From contig JANQEY010000088.1 of the NCBI GenBank assembly GCA_028278125.1, forward strand, positions 20,443 to 84,442: 64,000 nucleotides of DNA, written 5' to 3'. The stretch is from a bacterium (lineage in GTDB: Bacteria > Electryoneota > Electryoneia > Electryoneales > Electryoneaceae). The notes under the pieces are model-generated. The model did no database searches. It saw only the letters and a list, made by a program, of their open reading frames with translations, and was not told the origin of the DNA. Shown here in pieces: positions 10,292 to 18,287 of this stretch. The translations under genes were made by a program, and so were the position numbers. Within the stretch, counting starts at the first letter, position 1. Every line of letters begins with the position of its first letter.

Positions 10292-11602
10292 ATGGATGAG
10301 GAAGTTGAGGTTCTAATTATCGGTGCCGGACCTGCCGGTGTTGCCGCCGGTCTTGTTCTTGCTCGTGCAGGATTTGAAGTGATGATCCTTGAGCGTGGAG
10401 AAAAACCCGGATCCAAGAACATATACGGTGGAATTTTATTTACTCATCAACTTTTAAAGTTGCTCCCCGACGCGTACGAAAGCGCCCCAGTCGAAAGAAA
10501 TGTTACACGACGTCGATTTGGTGTACTCTCCTCAGAAGCTGAGGTTGGACTTGATGTAAAAGTTTCATCCTGGCGTGAAAAGCCTTACAACCATACCGTA
10601 ACCGCCCTTCGTGGTCGTTTTGATTCCTGGTTCGCTGAACAGGCTGAAGCGGAAGGAGCAATGGTAATCCCGGAAATGATGGTCTCAGAACTCCTGATAG
10701 AGAACAACCGTGTTGTTGGAGTAAAAACGGAGCCGGGTGGGGAAGAGATGAGGGCGAAAGTCGTAATTTCCGGTGAAGGTGTTCACGCGTTCCTGGCACG
10801 GCAGGCAGGCTTGATGGCACAGACACTTCCTCAACGCCACATGATTACCAATGTTAAAGAGGTTATCTCCCTCCCGAAAGAAAAGATCGAAGACCGTTTT
10901 CTCCTTGAGAATGGGGAAGGTGTCGCGATGGAGTATTTCGGTGACGTTGTCAAAGGTCTTTTTGGGATGGGATTTATTTATACTAATGAAGATTCTATTT
11001 CGATCGGGCTTGGGATGACCGTTCATAGCCTGATTGAGTCCAAAGAAACCCTCAACGATTTCCTTGAACATTTCAAAAATCACCCCACAATTCGCAAATT
11101 AATCGAGGGTGGTGAATCGATAGAGTATGCCTCGCATATGATTCCTGAGTTTGGATATAATCATCTACCGAAAATGACCATGCCGGGTCTGATTCTTGTT
11201 GGAGATACCGCTGGATTGATCAATGGTAGTTTTTATCATGAAGGAACCAACCTGGCAATGGGCAGTGGAATAATTGCCGCGGAAACTATAGTGGAAGCTA
11301 AGGAGAAAGGGTTGGATATCGGGTCAGCTGAAGCCCTGTCGCCCTACCGGGGAAAACTGGAAAAAACATTCATCCTAAAGGACATGTACAAATTCCGTAA
11401 GATACCCGATTTCCTCAACCAGTTCCCTCATTACCTGCGTGAATACCCTGATCATGTTACCCGGTGGCTGACAGATTATTTCACAATTGATGAAACACCC
11501 AAGGAAGAGGTTGAAAAGGGTATTCTTAATAAGATCAAGAAAGACATCGGACTCTGGCGATTTGCTGTGGACATGTTCAAAATGGGAAGGAACATGCGAT
11601 GA
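10292..11602 (+). CDS. fixC: FixC-type electron-transfer flavoprotein:quinone oxidoreductase
   Basis: FAD-dependent dehydrogenase of the FixC/ETF-QO family, 436 residues; it passes electrons from an electron-transfer flavoprotein to the quinone pool or to FixX. The N terminus carries the dinucleotide-binding motif IIGAGPAGVAAG with the downstream ILERG acid, and a second FAD contact VGDTAGLI near residue 305. There is no C-terminal 4Fe-4S domain: as in FixC proteins, that part is a separate gene, fixX, overlapping the 3' end by four bases (ATGA). The start at 10292 follows GGAG. No fixA/fixB (ETF) genes are in the window, so the electron donor is encoded elsewhere. Confidence 0.92.
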   Translation: MDEEVEVLIIGAGPAGVAAGLVLARAGFEVMILERGEKPGSKNIYGGILFTHQLLKLLPDAYESAPVERNVTRRRFGVLSSEAEVGLDVKVSSWREKPYNHTVTALRGRFDSWFAEQAEAEGAMVIPEMMVSELLIENNRVVGVKTEPGGEEMRAKVVISGEGVHAFLARQAGLMAQTLPQRHMITNVKEVISLPKEKIEDRFLLENGEGVAMEYFGDVVKGLFGMGFIYTNEDSISIGLGMTVHSLIESKETLNDFLEHFKNHPTIRKLIEGGESIEYASHMIPEFGYNHLPKMTMPGLILVGDTAGLINGSFYHEGTNLAMGSGIIAAETIVEAKEKGLDIGSAEALSPYRGKLEKTFILKDMYKFRKIPDFLNQFPHYLREYPDHVTRWLTDYFTIDETPKEEVEKGILNKIKKDIGLWRFAVDMFKMGRNMR

Positions 11603-11895
11603 GTAAAGAAAATCCAAAGACCATTGAAGATAAGCTGGGACTCCTATCCTATAACTGGGACAAAGTGAGCCATATTTCCGTTGACCAGGAAAAATTCAAA
11701 GCCGATAAACGATCCCCCAAACCCATAACATATGTCTGCCCAGCGAAGGTATACGAGGAAGATCCTGAAACGGGTGAATGTATTATAAACCATGAAAATT
11801 GTGTCGAATGCGGCACATGCCATGTAACATCTCCTGAGTATGTCAATTGGTTCTACCCGGTGGGCGGAAAAGGGGTAAAATACAGATACGGTTAA
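11599..11895 (+). CDS. fixX: FixX-type ferredoxin
   Basis: Small iron-sulfur protein (98 residues) that serves as the 4Fe-4S module of the FixC oxidoreductase. The cysteines are YVCPAKVY plus ENCVECGTC, and the protein ends GGKGVKYRYG, which is the typical FixX tail (relatives end GVEYRYG). It overlaps fixC by four bases, and its stop codon overlaps the next start by one base, so translation is probably coupled across three genes. Confidence 0.93.
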   Translation: MSKENPKTIEDKLGLLSYNWDKVSHISVDQEKFKADKRSPKPITYVCPAKVYEEDPETGECIINHENCVECGTCHVTSPEYVNWFYPVGGKGVKYRYG

Positions 11896-12698
11896 TGCGT
11901 AAATATCTGCTGCTGTCAGCTCTATTACTGATAATTATTATTCCTTCTGCGTTAAATGCGCAGACCTGGCAGGATTCATTGCGCCGGGTTGACGATTTAT
12001 ACCGCCAGGGAAAGTTCACCGAGGCGGAACTGGCAGCTTTGCGTCTCTTAAATCGCTCAACCCACCTGTCTACCAACCAGCAGGCTGATCTGCACAGGAC
12101 ACTCGCATTTATTTCCATAGCCCGTGATGATCGTGAGGCGGGTATGGAACAGTTTATGAATGCTTTACGCCTGAACCCACGTCTGCACCTCGACAGAACT
12201 CTTACTTCACCCAAGATCTATTCCGTATTTGAACGGGCAAGGGAGTCCTTTGTCCAGATGAACAGGCAGGAATGGGCTGTGGCGGATGTAGCTATAACCT
12301 CTTACAGAATGAGACTTGAGGGCGGAAAACGAAGTCTATTGCTACCCGGACTGGGACAACTCTATAAAGGGCACCGTGAGAAAGGATATGCTTTCCTGAG
12401 TGCAACAGGAGTATCAATAATCGGGTTGGCAGTGTCACACAGTGTTGTACTCAGACGTGATGACCGCTACCATAACAGCAACGATCCGGATAAGGCAGGT
12501 CAATTGTACGAAGAGTATCGCAATGCCTGGCGCTGGAGAAATGGTTTTGGAATGGCCGTTATTCTCTGCTGGATCAGCGGATCGTTGGATGCATTCCTTA
12601 CTGAGCCGGTATTTAATACTGAAGAACTGGATATATCATTCCAGGTATACCCGGATAATAACCAAAACATTTCCGCGGGATTTACCATTTATTTCTGA
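11895..12698 (+). CDS. Secreted/membrane TPR-like protein with DUF5683-like region
   Basis: Protein of 267 residues, function unknown. Residues 1-22 form a signal peptide (ending LNAQ). Residues about 25-115 are helical and TPR-like (RQGKFTEAELAALRLL, followed by a QFMNALRLNP block). From about 145 the segment LLLPGLGQLYKGHREKGYAFL resembles the DUF5683 proteins common in FCB bacteria; two hydrophobic segments follow (about 170-190 and 215-232). The start ATG shares its A with the fixX stop codon. The tight coupling to fixCX is suggestive but may only be a chance operon. Confidence 0.75.
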   Translation: MRKYLLLSALLLIIIIPSALNAQTWQDSLRRVDDLYRQGKFTEAELAALRLLNRSTHLSTNQQADLHRTLAFISIARDDREAGMEQFMNALRLNPRLHLDRTLTSPKIYSVFERARESFVQMNRQEWAVADVAITSYRMRLEGGKRSLLLPGLGQLYKGHREKGYAFLSATGVSIIGLAVSHSVVLRRDDRYHNSNDPDKAGQLYEEYRNAWRWRNGFGMAVILCWISGSLDAFLTEPVFNTEELDISFQVYPDNNQNISAGFTIYF

Positions 12699-12723
12699 TG
12701 AGTGCAAACAAAAATGCCTGTGA

Positions 12724-12736
12724 TGCACGATGTGCA
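12724..12736. promoter_or_regulatory. Palindrome TGCAC-GAT-GTGCA, candidate activator site
   Basis: Perfect 5-bp inverted repeat with three-base spacer, centred about 140 bases upstream of the sigma-54-type promoter at 12870. That distance is normal for an enhancer-binding-protein site. It also contains the GCAC word that is clustered further downstream, so the function is uncertain. Confidence 0.3.
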
Positions 12737-12869
12737 CGATTTAATGAGACAGTATAGAGATAATCGAAGCATTTTATATTTATAAGTATACCTCATTGTA
12801 GTAGTTAATAGTTTGATAATATAATACATAGTAAACCTCCGAGACTTTTCCCCACAAATATCAGTCTTT

Positions 12870-12887
12870 TGGCATGCCCGTTGCACC
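12870..12887 (+). promoter_or_regulatory. Sigma-54-type promoter
   Basis: TGGCATG-CCCG-TTGCACC: the -24 GG and -12 GC are separated by exactly ten bases and both flanks match the RpoN consensus (TGGCACG-N4-TTGCW). Transcription would start near 12896 and run rightward into a region without a convincing gene, ending at the terminator 13420-13446. The NtrC-type activator at 46094-47470 shows the organism uses sigma-54. Confidence 0.65.
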
Positions 12888-12984
12888 AATACTATGCAAA
12901 GTTGGTTCTTTGAACCTGCGTATATGGAAGGCTTCCTAACGCATGCTGACTTGAAACGAATCAGGAAAGCAATATCTGCTTCTA

Positions 12985-13340
12985 GCACTGACACAGCACG
13001 GGCACTTGTACGATTTACTATGATCTTCTTCTGCACTGCTTCCTGCACGGTTCAACAATACTACTTCTTGCACTGTTTCAGCACGTTATAATTGCCTTGA
13101 TTCCAGAACGGGATACTGCACGATTAGAACTTGACAACTTGACAGACATCTTGCACTGTTTCAGCACGGTTTACCTGCACAGCGACAGCACGGTTTCGGG
13201 ACGGGAATCTAGCACGGTTTACACTTAATGGAAGCGGATGGACTCGGAATTTTTCCGGACGTCCCTGGAAGCAGGAAGCCTTTCATATCGGATACATAGC
13301 ACTGCTACTATAGGGTTGGTTCTTCACTGGCACGGTTTAC
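12985..13340 (+). repeat. Cluster of GCAC(G/T)GTTTAC-type short repeats, possible ncRNA
   Basis: About 17 copies of GCACG or GCACT/GCACA words lie in 355 bases. GCACGGTTTAC is exact at 13164, 13212 and 13330, with GCACGGTTTCG at 13188; the copies at 13164, 13188 and 13212 are spaced 24 bases apart. CTTGCACTGTTTCAGCACG is exact at 13067-13085 and 13150-13168. Spacing elsewhere is irregular, so this is not a CRISPR. It lies between a sigma-54-type promoter (12870) and an intrinsic terminator (13420-13446), so it may be a transcribed non-coding RNA with repeated elements, or a set of protein-binding sites. No ORF here has a ribosome site or recognisable product. Confidence 0.5.
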
Positions 13341-13419
13341 AAATTCAGCGAACTAACCCTTTTTCTGTCTGCAGGTTCGTATTCAGGCGTTTCCCTCAAC
13401 GCCGATACCTGACCCCATC

Positions 13420-13446
13420 AAAAAGCCGGTTTATCACCGGCTTTTT
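13420..13446. terminator. Strong bidirectional intrinsic terminator
   Basis: Perfect 11-bp stem AAAAAGCCGGT / ACCGGCTTTTT with loop TTATC. The T tract is present on both strands. No annotated plus-strand gene ends nearby, so it supports a plus-strand transcript crossing 12.9-13.4 kb. Confidence 0.85.
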
Positions 13447-13458
13447 GACTCAATAATA

Positions 13459-13486
13459 AACCGGGATGATATCATCCATCCCGGTT
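13459..13486 (-). terminator. Hairpin after the beta-helix lipoprotein gene
   Basis: Perfect 10-bp stem AACCGGGATG / CATCCCGGTT, followed on the minus strand by a T-rich stretch (TTTATTATT). It is 27 bases after the lipoprotein stop. Confidence 0.7.
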
Positions 13487-13513
13487 AATGATTATTAATA
13501 ATCTGTTTGTATA

Positions 13514-14887
13514 TTATTCCATTTCAGCTGTTGTCCAGCCAGCAATCCAGTTATTATTAGGATCAACGCCTCCAATAAAGTTTACTGCCTCGAAAAAGTT
13601 GTCAGACGGAGGAGTGGCAACTGTACTGGTCAAAACAGGTGAGTTCGCCAGTGGTGTAAAATCGGGATTAGTTTTACTTAAAGCTGCTGTGAGCATTGGA
13701 TCATCAAATGTATTGCTGGTATTCAGGGTAGATATGAATGTTTCTGTAGTGAACCAGTATTCTGATTCATCGTTTTCACCATCTTCACCTGATTGCCAGT
13801 CAGCAGTGTTATAGAAAATCGAATTATCAACAATGAGATTACCGTTAAGGGTAGCACCCTCATCATCAGTAGCATTATTGAAAGTCGCGGCATGATCAAT
13901 ATCAATTCCGCAGTCGCCGAAATTAATTACAATGGCGTTTTTTATTTCAGCTGCAGTACCTTCACGGAGCAAGATACCGATATCACTTTCTGCACCGGCA
14001 GCATCTCCAACGAGGGTAAGGTTGTAGATGGTTGGGTGTGAACGCGGGATTGCTTCATTATTTTCACCGTTGTTATCGGCTTCAATTCCCTGGTCAGCAT
14101 CATCGCCGTATTGCTGGCATACCCAGAACTGACCTTTTCCACGCCAGCCGTCCGTCCAGTCAAACTGGTCATCAGCTGCGCCGGTGATGTAGACGTACTT
14201 GGCAGTTGCTGTACCACCGAAGAACTCAATACCATCATCCTTGTTCATATGAACCTGGACATATTCTATTGTAGTACCGTTACCAACACCCTGGAGCGCA
14301 ATTCCGTTAAGCTCATTGTCCGGCGAAATTTCACGACCGGCGAATTCAACACGGACATACCTGAGAATACCACTATCGTCTGTATCGTCAGTACCTCCAT
14401 AACTACCGGTACCACCTTCACCGATTGCCTTAGCGCCTGTATTAAGGGTTGCACGGCCATTAATGATCAAACCACCCCAGTCACCTCGCTGACGGTTACC
14501 TACCTCTTTGTCGCTTGTGAAAACGATAGGTTCTGTAGATGTACCTTCAGCCATGATCTTGCTACCACGACGAATAACAAGCATACCGGCTGATGAAGAT
14601 TCACCATAGATAGTGGTTCCCGGTTCTATTGTCAGGACTACTTCTTCAGCGTCAGCGCCATCATCACTCTGTACTTCTACACCAACAAATACACCACCAC
14701 GCAGAAGGTATTCATTAACTGCTGTAAGTGTCATATCTTCAACTATTGTACCTGAGAGAATAACCGGACCACCAGAGGGGCCTCCACCACCAGTACCTTC
14801 ATCATCATCTTCACTACAACCGATGAACAGTCCAAGATTAATAAAAAGACCAAGCATTACCATTATGCTGGACCATTTCCTAAACAT
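13514..14887 (-). CDS. Surface lipoprotein with GDWGG/right-handed beta-helix-like repeats
   Basis: Lipoprotein of about 457 residues. The start at 14887 follows GGAGGAAAAAA; the in-frame upstream extension would add 22 non-signal residues. The signal peptide ends in the lipobox LFIGC, and the lipid cysteine is followed by SEDDDEG, an acidic stretch like the lipoprotein export signals of Bacteroidetes, so surface exposure is likely. The rest reads as a parallel beta-helix-like fold, with RGDWGGLIINGRA and repeated short hydrophobic strands. Proteins of this type are commonly encoded beside a TonB-dependent receptor, as here: the receptor gene ends 108 bases upstream on the same strand. Ligand unknown; the Pho-type boxes nearby suggest a link to phosphate supply. 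Confidence 0.75.
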   Translation of the reverse strand: MFRKWSSIMVMLGLFINLGLFIGCSEDDDEGTGGGGPSGGPVILSGTIVEDMTLTAVNEYLLRGGVFVGVEVQSDDGADAEEVVLTIEPGTTIYGESSSAGMLVIRRGSKIMAEGTSTEPIVFTSDKEVGNRQRGDWGGLIINGRATLNTGAKAIGEGGTGSYGGTDDTDDSGILRYVRVEFAGREISPDNELNGIALQGVGNGTTIEYVQVHMNKDDGIEFFGGTATAKYVYITGAADDQFDWTDGWRGKGQFWVCQQYGDDADQGIEADNNGENNEAIPRSHPTIYNLTLVGDAAGAESDIGILLREGTAAEIKNAIVINFGDCGIDIDHAATFNNATDDEGATLNGNLIVDNSIFYNTADWQSGEDGENDESEYWFTTETFISTLNTSNTFDDPMLTAALSKTNPDFTPLANSPVLTSTVATPPSDNFFEAVNFIGGVDPNNNWIAGWTTAEME

Positions 14888-14921
14888 TGTTTTTTCCTCC
14901 AATAAGATAAAAATGTCCTTT

Positions 14922-14944
14922 AAACAAACTTTAAAAGTTTGTTT
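14922..14944. repeat. Long palindrome in the leader of the lipoprotein gene
   Basis: AAACAAACTTT and AAAGTTTGTTT flank a single base, an 11-bp inverted repeat 35 bases upstream of the lipoprotein start. It could be an operator, or a hairpin between receptor and lipoprotein genes setting their relative expression. On the plus strand it is followed by T residues, on the minus strand it is not, so it is not an obvious terminator for the receptor. Confidence 0.5.
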
Positions 14945-14975
14945 TTTTAGCATTTATTATGATTTGATTAGTATT

Positions 14976-14992
14976 CTAACAGAAGGCTAACA
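14976..14992 (+). promoter_or_regulatory. Two CTAACA repeats 11 bp apart (Pho-box-like)
   Basis: CTAACA-N5-CTAACA between the receptor stop and the lipoprotein start. It has the same hexamer and 11-bp phase as the arrays before the receptor and the regulator genes, but only two copies and on the opposite strand, so it is weaker evidence. Confidence 0.35.
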
Positions 14993-14995
14993 AAA

Positions 14996-17833
14996 TTACC
15001 TTGAGTAATTCATGCCTATAGAAAATACCCTTCCCTTTCTGTAAACTTCGGTGGGTAGATTTCCTTGTTCGTACCTGATTTCAGGATCAAGCGCGTTTTC
15101 TATCGCGGCTTTTAAACTGATCTGGCCGCCAAGATGTTGTTTGAAAGTCAAATCAACATCGGGATGTGGCAGTTCATAAATATCAGGCAGTGGTTTACTT
15201 CCGACTTCTGAAATCCTCTTTCCGTATATATGCAGGTAAGCGCTTGCGCTTGTGCCATACTTGGGATTAAAGTAGCTGAGTTCAGCATTTAACAGGTATG
15301 GTGATTGACCATGAAGTGGACGGTTTGACGATGTCTGGATACCTTTTGTAGAGTCGCTTAATTGAATGTCTGACTCAATCAGGGACAGGTTTGCAGAAGC
15401 TGAAAAATTATTCAGTCGTTCCGAAATAAATCCCAGGTGCTGCCTTATCTCAAACTCCACACCATAGTTGTTTGCACTCTCTGCGTTTTCGTAGGATACA
15501 CGATTCTGCGCTGTCGCCTGGATCACTTTTTCGATGGGATTACTGAAGTTTTTATAGAACACTGAAACAGCTATCAAATCAGATGGTGCGCGTAACCATT
15601 CCCATCTTAAATCCAAGTTCCTGATTAAAGCACGTTCAAGCTGGGGATTTCCTACCACTGCATGCCCACCGATGATATCGGTAAACTCAAATGAAGACAG
15701 TTCCCTGAAATCCGGGCGTGAAACAGTCTGGCTTAATGCAAGCCTCAGGTTCATCGATTGTTTCAGCTTATATGTGAAGTTCGCCGCCGGCAAAATATCC
15801 GTATTATCAATTTCACCCTTAGTCGAAGTAGTCGTAGCCTGGAATAACTCATACGAGTTTACTTCCTGGTGGGAATGTTCTATCCTGACACCAACGTTTG
15901 CCATTAACCTGGGAAGGATCTCGAAATCAGCCATTACATATGCTGCTTCAAGTTCCTGTAAAGCATCATAGCTGTCAGTCGGCCTGGTTGCTTCACGTAC
16001 CAGGAACCCACCTTGTGACGTTGAGTCTGTATATGCCCATTGACCAGGTTCAGTTTCTACTGAATCGGTATAGGTCCATGAGATAGCGCCTAGGTTTTCT
16101 GCATTGTAAAGGCTTTCCCCATCCTGTGAAAGGTCTATTGCTTCTGAAGTACCCGTTCGTGGCTCAAACTGGAAGAACCTTGTTTCAGAATCCCTTTTTC
16201 TTCTAAGTACATCAAATCCGGTTTTTAATTTCAGGTCTTTTCTTGACTTGATCGGACGTAGTACCCAGTCGAATGAACCGGAAAAAGTGTTATCTACAAG
16301 GTCGTTGTAGATTCTTGACCCACTCTGGGATTCATCAGCGAGTACGAAATCCTCGCCTGGATCTGCTTCGTATTGAATCTCACGAGTATCAGGTTCGTAA
16401 CGTGTACCCCTGGAGAATGTACCGTTCCAGTCGATAGTCGAATTCAGGAAACCGGGCACGGCATGAGAACCGGACAACTGCGTTGTAAGGGTAGTCTTGC
16501 CGACAAAACGAAGCCTTGTATCATGAATATTTTTACCACGATCGTCGTTCCAACCTTCAAAATATCGTGTTTCATTCTCCAGGTCACGGTTATAAAGGAT
16601 GTTCCAGTTGATCCTGGACATTGGCGTGATTTCGTAATTCAGCAGTGCCAGTCCACCAAGAGTAATGTTCTTTTTGTATGATTTAAAATCGTAAGTATGT
16701 TGAAGTGTTATCTCGTCGTTGTCACCACCCTTATAAATGTTCCTTTTAATATCCCTCATCGATGATCCGTTCTTATACAAGGTGGATACCATGTAGGATA
16801 ACTGCCGATTAAACACCTTGGATTTTCCGGTCAGGGAGAAGTTATAGCTTGTGTTGGGTGCTGCCCTCGCTTCTTCCGTATTCCAGTTGTTATCGAAGGC
16901 TTCACTGAATCTTTCCATTTCACTTATTGTGTAACCACCAAATTGACCACCTTCAACAATTTTATTATTAGCGTTTACGATTTCGTCAGGAATTGATCTG
17001 CTACCGTCGTCAAATCCGAGGAAATCAAGCTCTCCTCCCTTATATGAAAGGAAATCCTTGAACGTGGTCTCTGAGTTATAGCTTGATGATACGCCAATAT
17101 TCAGTGATTTTTTTCCGAACGCGTCCCAAGTGTCCATGTTGACATTACCACCACCAAACTCGCCGAATTGGTCAACGGTAAAAGATTTTTTAATCGTTAC
17201 ACGGCTCATCATTGCGGTAGGGAAAAGGTCCAGGGAAACAGCGCTCCTGTTCGGTTCTGTTCCTGCAACCTGCGCAGCATTTAAAGTGACTTTGGAATAT
17301 CGTTGATCCAGGCCTCTGATTACGGGATCCCCACCGATAGTTGATACCCCGGTTACCCTGCGAATAACGTCAGAGACATCAGGATCTGGTAGTTTTTTCA
17401 TCTGTTCACCGGAAATAGCATCTGCTATGGATGATCTTTTCATCCTGTCCTTAAGTTCCTGTTCTTCAGAACCCTGCGGTGCTTTACCGGTGATAGTTAT
17501 ATCCTTGAGTTTAAAAGCAGTCGATCTCAAGTTAAAATCAACATTTACATCATCATCTTTTTCACATTCGAGATTTGATACTGCCGGTTCATAACCGAGC
17601 ATTGTTACAAACATTATATATGTTCCTGCTGGAACAAGGTGGATTGTATAAAATCCATCGAGATCTGTGGAACCACCCATCCTGGTATCCTGGAGAACAA
17701 CATTAACACCTACCAGGGGTTCGCCGGATTCAGCATCAACTACTTTACCGGTTACCGTTGCAGCAAAACAATTCCCAGAAAAATATGTAATTAAAAGAAT
17801 TAGAAGCGTTGCTGTCAGCTTTCCAAGCTTCAC
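14996..17833 (-). CDS. TonB-dependent outer membrane receptor with CarboxypepD_reg-like N-domain
   Basis: Outer membrane active transporter, 945 residues. Signal peptide about 1-24; a CarboxypepD_reg-like beta-sandwich (about 26-110: VTGKVVDAESGEPLVGVNVVL); a plug domain (about 125-250: DVIRRVTGVSTIGGDPVIRGL, slightly shortened here); then a long beta-barrel region rich in aromatic residues ending in SIGMNYSR. The start is GTG with GGAGGA upstream. It is the first gene of a two-gene unit with the beta-helix lipoprotein. Four 11-bp-phased PhoP-like hexamers lie 70-110 bases upstream, so induction by phosphate limitation is plausible. Substrate not identifiable from sequence. Confidence 0.9.
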   Translation of the reverse strand: MKLGKLTATLLILLITYFSGNCFAATVTGKVVDAESGEPLVGVNVVLQDTRMGGSTDLDGFYTIHLVPAGTYIMFVTMLGYEPAVSNLECEKDDDVNVDFNLRSTAFKLKDITITGKAPQGSEEQELKDRMKRSSIADAISGEQMKKLPDPDVSDVIRRVTGVSTIGGDPVIRGLDQRYSKVTLNAAQVAGTEPNRSAVSLDLFPTAMMSRVTIKKSFTVDQFGEFGGGNVNMDTWDAFGKKSLNIGVSSSYNSETTFKDFLSYKGGELDFLGFDDGSRSIPDEIVNANNKIVEGGQFGGYTISEMERFSEAFDNNWNTEEARAAPNTSYNFSLTGKSKVFNRQLSYMVSTLYKNGSSMRDIKRNIYKGGDNDEITLQHTYDFKSYKKNITLGGLALLNYEITPMSRINWNILYNRDLENETRYFEGWNDDRGKNIHDTRLRFVGKTTLTTQLSGSHAVPGFLNSTIDWNGTFSRGTRYEPDTREIQYEADPGEDFVLADESQSGSRIYNDLVDNTFSGSFDWVLRPIKSRKDLKLKTGFDVLRRKRDSETRFFQFEPRTGTSEAIDLSQDGESLYNAENLGAISWTYTDSVETEPGQWAYTDSTSQGGFLVREATRPTDSYDALQELEAAYVMADFEILPRLMANVGVRIEHSHQEVNSYELFQATTTSTKGEIDNTDILPAANFTYKLKQSMNLRLALSQTVSRPDFRELSSFEFTDIIGGHAVVGNPQLERALIRNLDLRWEWLRAPSDLIAVSVFYKNFSNPIEKVIQATAQNRVSYENAESANNYGVEFEIRQHLGFISERLNNFSASANLSLIESDIQLSDSTKGIQTSSNRPLHGQSPYLLNAELSYFNPKYGTSASAYLHIYGKRISEVGSKPLPDIYELPHPDVDLTFKQHLGGQISLKAAIENALDPEIRYEQGNLPTEVYRKGRVFSIGMNYSR

Positions 17834-17902
17834 AACTTCCTCCTTATTTATTCGTACTTGACCTTTAGAACCTTAAATTTTGTCAATAAGAAATCGGTAA
17901 AG

Positions 17903-17941
17903 CGTTAATATCTTGTGAAAGGATTGTTAGGATTTTGTTTG
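17903..17941 (-). promoter_or_regulatory. Four phased PhoP/PhoB-like boxes upstream of the TonB receptor
   Basis: On the minus strand: CAAACA-N5-CTAACA-N5-TTCACA-N5-TTAACG, hexamers at 17936, 17925, 17914 and 17903, exactly 11 bp apart. The Bacillus PhoP consensus is TT(A/C/T)ACA repeated with N5 spacers, and the PhoB box has the same 11-bp pitch. Orientation is toward the receptor gene. The rest of the 454-base gap 17834-18287 holds the sigma-54 promoter and palindrome listed separately. Confidence 0.6.
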
Positions 17942-18104
17942 GAACTCGGCTGAGAGACAGGTTATTGTTGTTATAAGTTGAAATATAATAATGAATAAGA
18001 AAATATAAATGAAATTGCTAGAGTTGTGTCAGGAGATAGATATTCGGACTTAAGTTTAATATTCACCTCGTAGGATTAGTCGCAACCGGATCTGATTCTC
18101 GACA

Positions 18105-18124
18105 ATGTGGTAGAAAGACTACAT
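18105..18124. promoter_or_regulatory. Imperfect palindrome, candidate NtrC-type activator site
   Basis: ATGTGGT-N6-ACTACAT (one mismatch) centred about 110 bases upstream of the sigma-54-type promoter at 18225, the usual distance for an enhancer-binding-protein site. Confidence 0.4.
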
Positions 18125-18224
18125 CAAGTCGATAAATTCTATACTCAATTATAATGCTGACGATTATCGATAAGAAATAATTTATCAAGAACTTAGTGTT
18201 AGCACAGTAGAAACAGCTTCATTT

Positions 18225-18242
18225 TGGCCTGAACATTGCAAA
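18225..18242 (+). promoter_or_regulatory. Sigma-54-type promoter of the acidic lipoprotein gene
   Basis: TGGCCTG-AACA-TTGCAAA, with GG and GC ten bases apart and both half-sites close to consensus. The predicted start near 18251 gives a leader of about 37 bases before the lipoprotein ATG at 18288. Confidence 0.7.
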
Positions 18243-18287
18243 AGTACATCTCAAACAAATTATAGTGAAAATAAGATGGAGTATAAG

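Noticed and set aside
12894..13091. A 65-codon open frame (starting MQSWFFEPAYMEG) inside the GCAC-repeat region.
   Set aside because: Its start coincides with the predicted sigma-54 transcription start, it has no ribosome site, and the composition follows the repeat words. I treat the region as non-coding until expression says otherwise.
12985..13340. Possible CRISPR array.
   Set aside because: The repeated words are only 10-19 bases, spacing is irregular, spacers are not of constant length and there are no cas genes in the window.
13238..13456. A 72-codon frame that runs into the terminator at 13420.
   Set aside because: It crosses the terminator stem and has no ribosome site or family resemblance.
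14976..14992. A third full Pho-type array in front of the lipoprotein gene.
   Set aside because: Only two hexamers are present and they read away from the lipoprotein gene, so I list the site at low confidence and do not count it as a third array.
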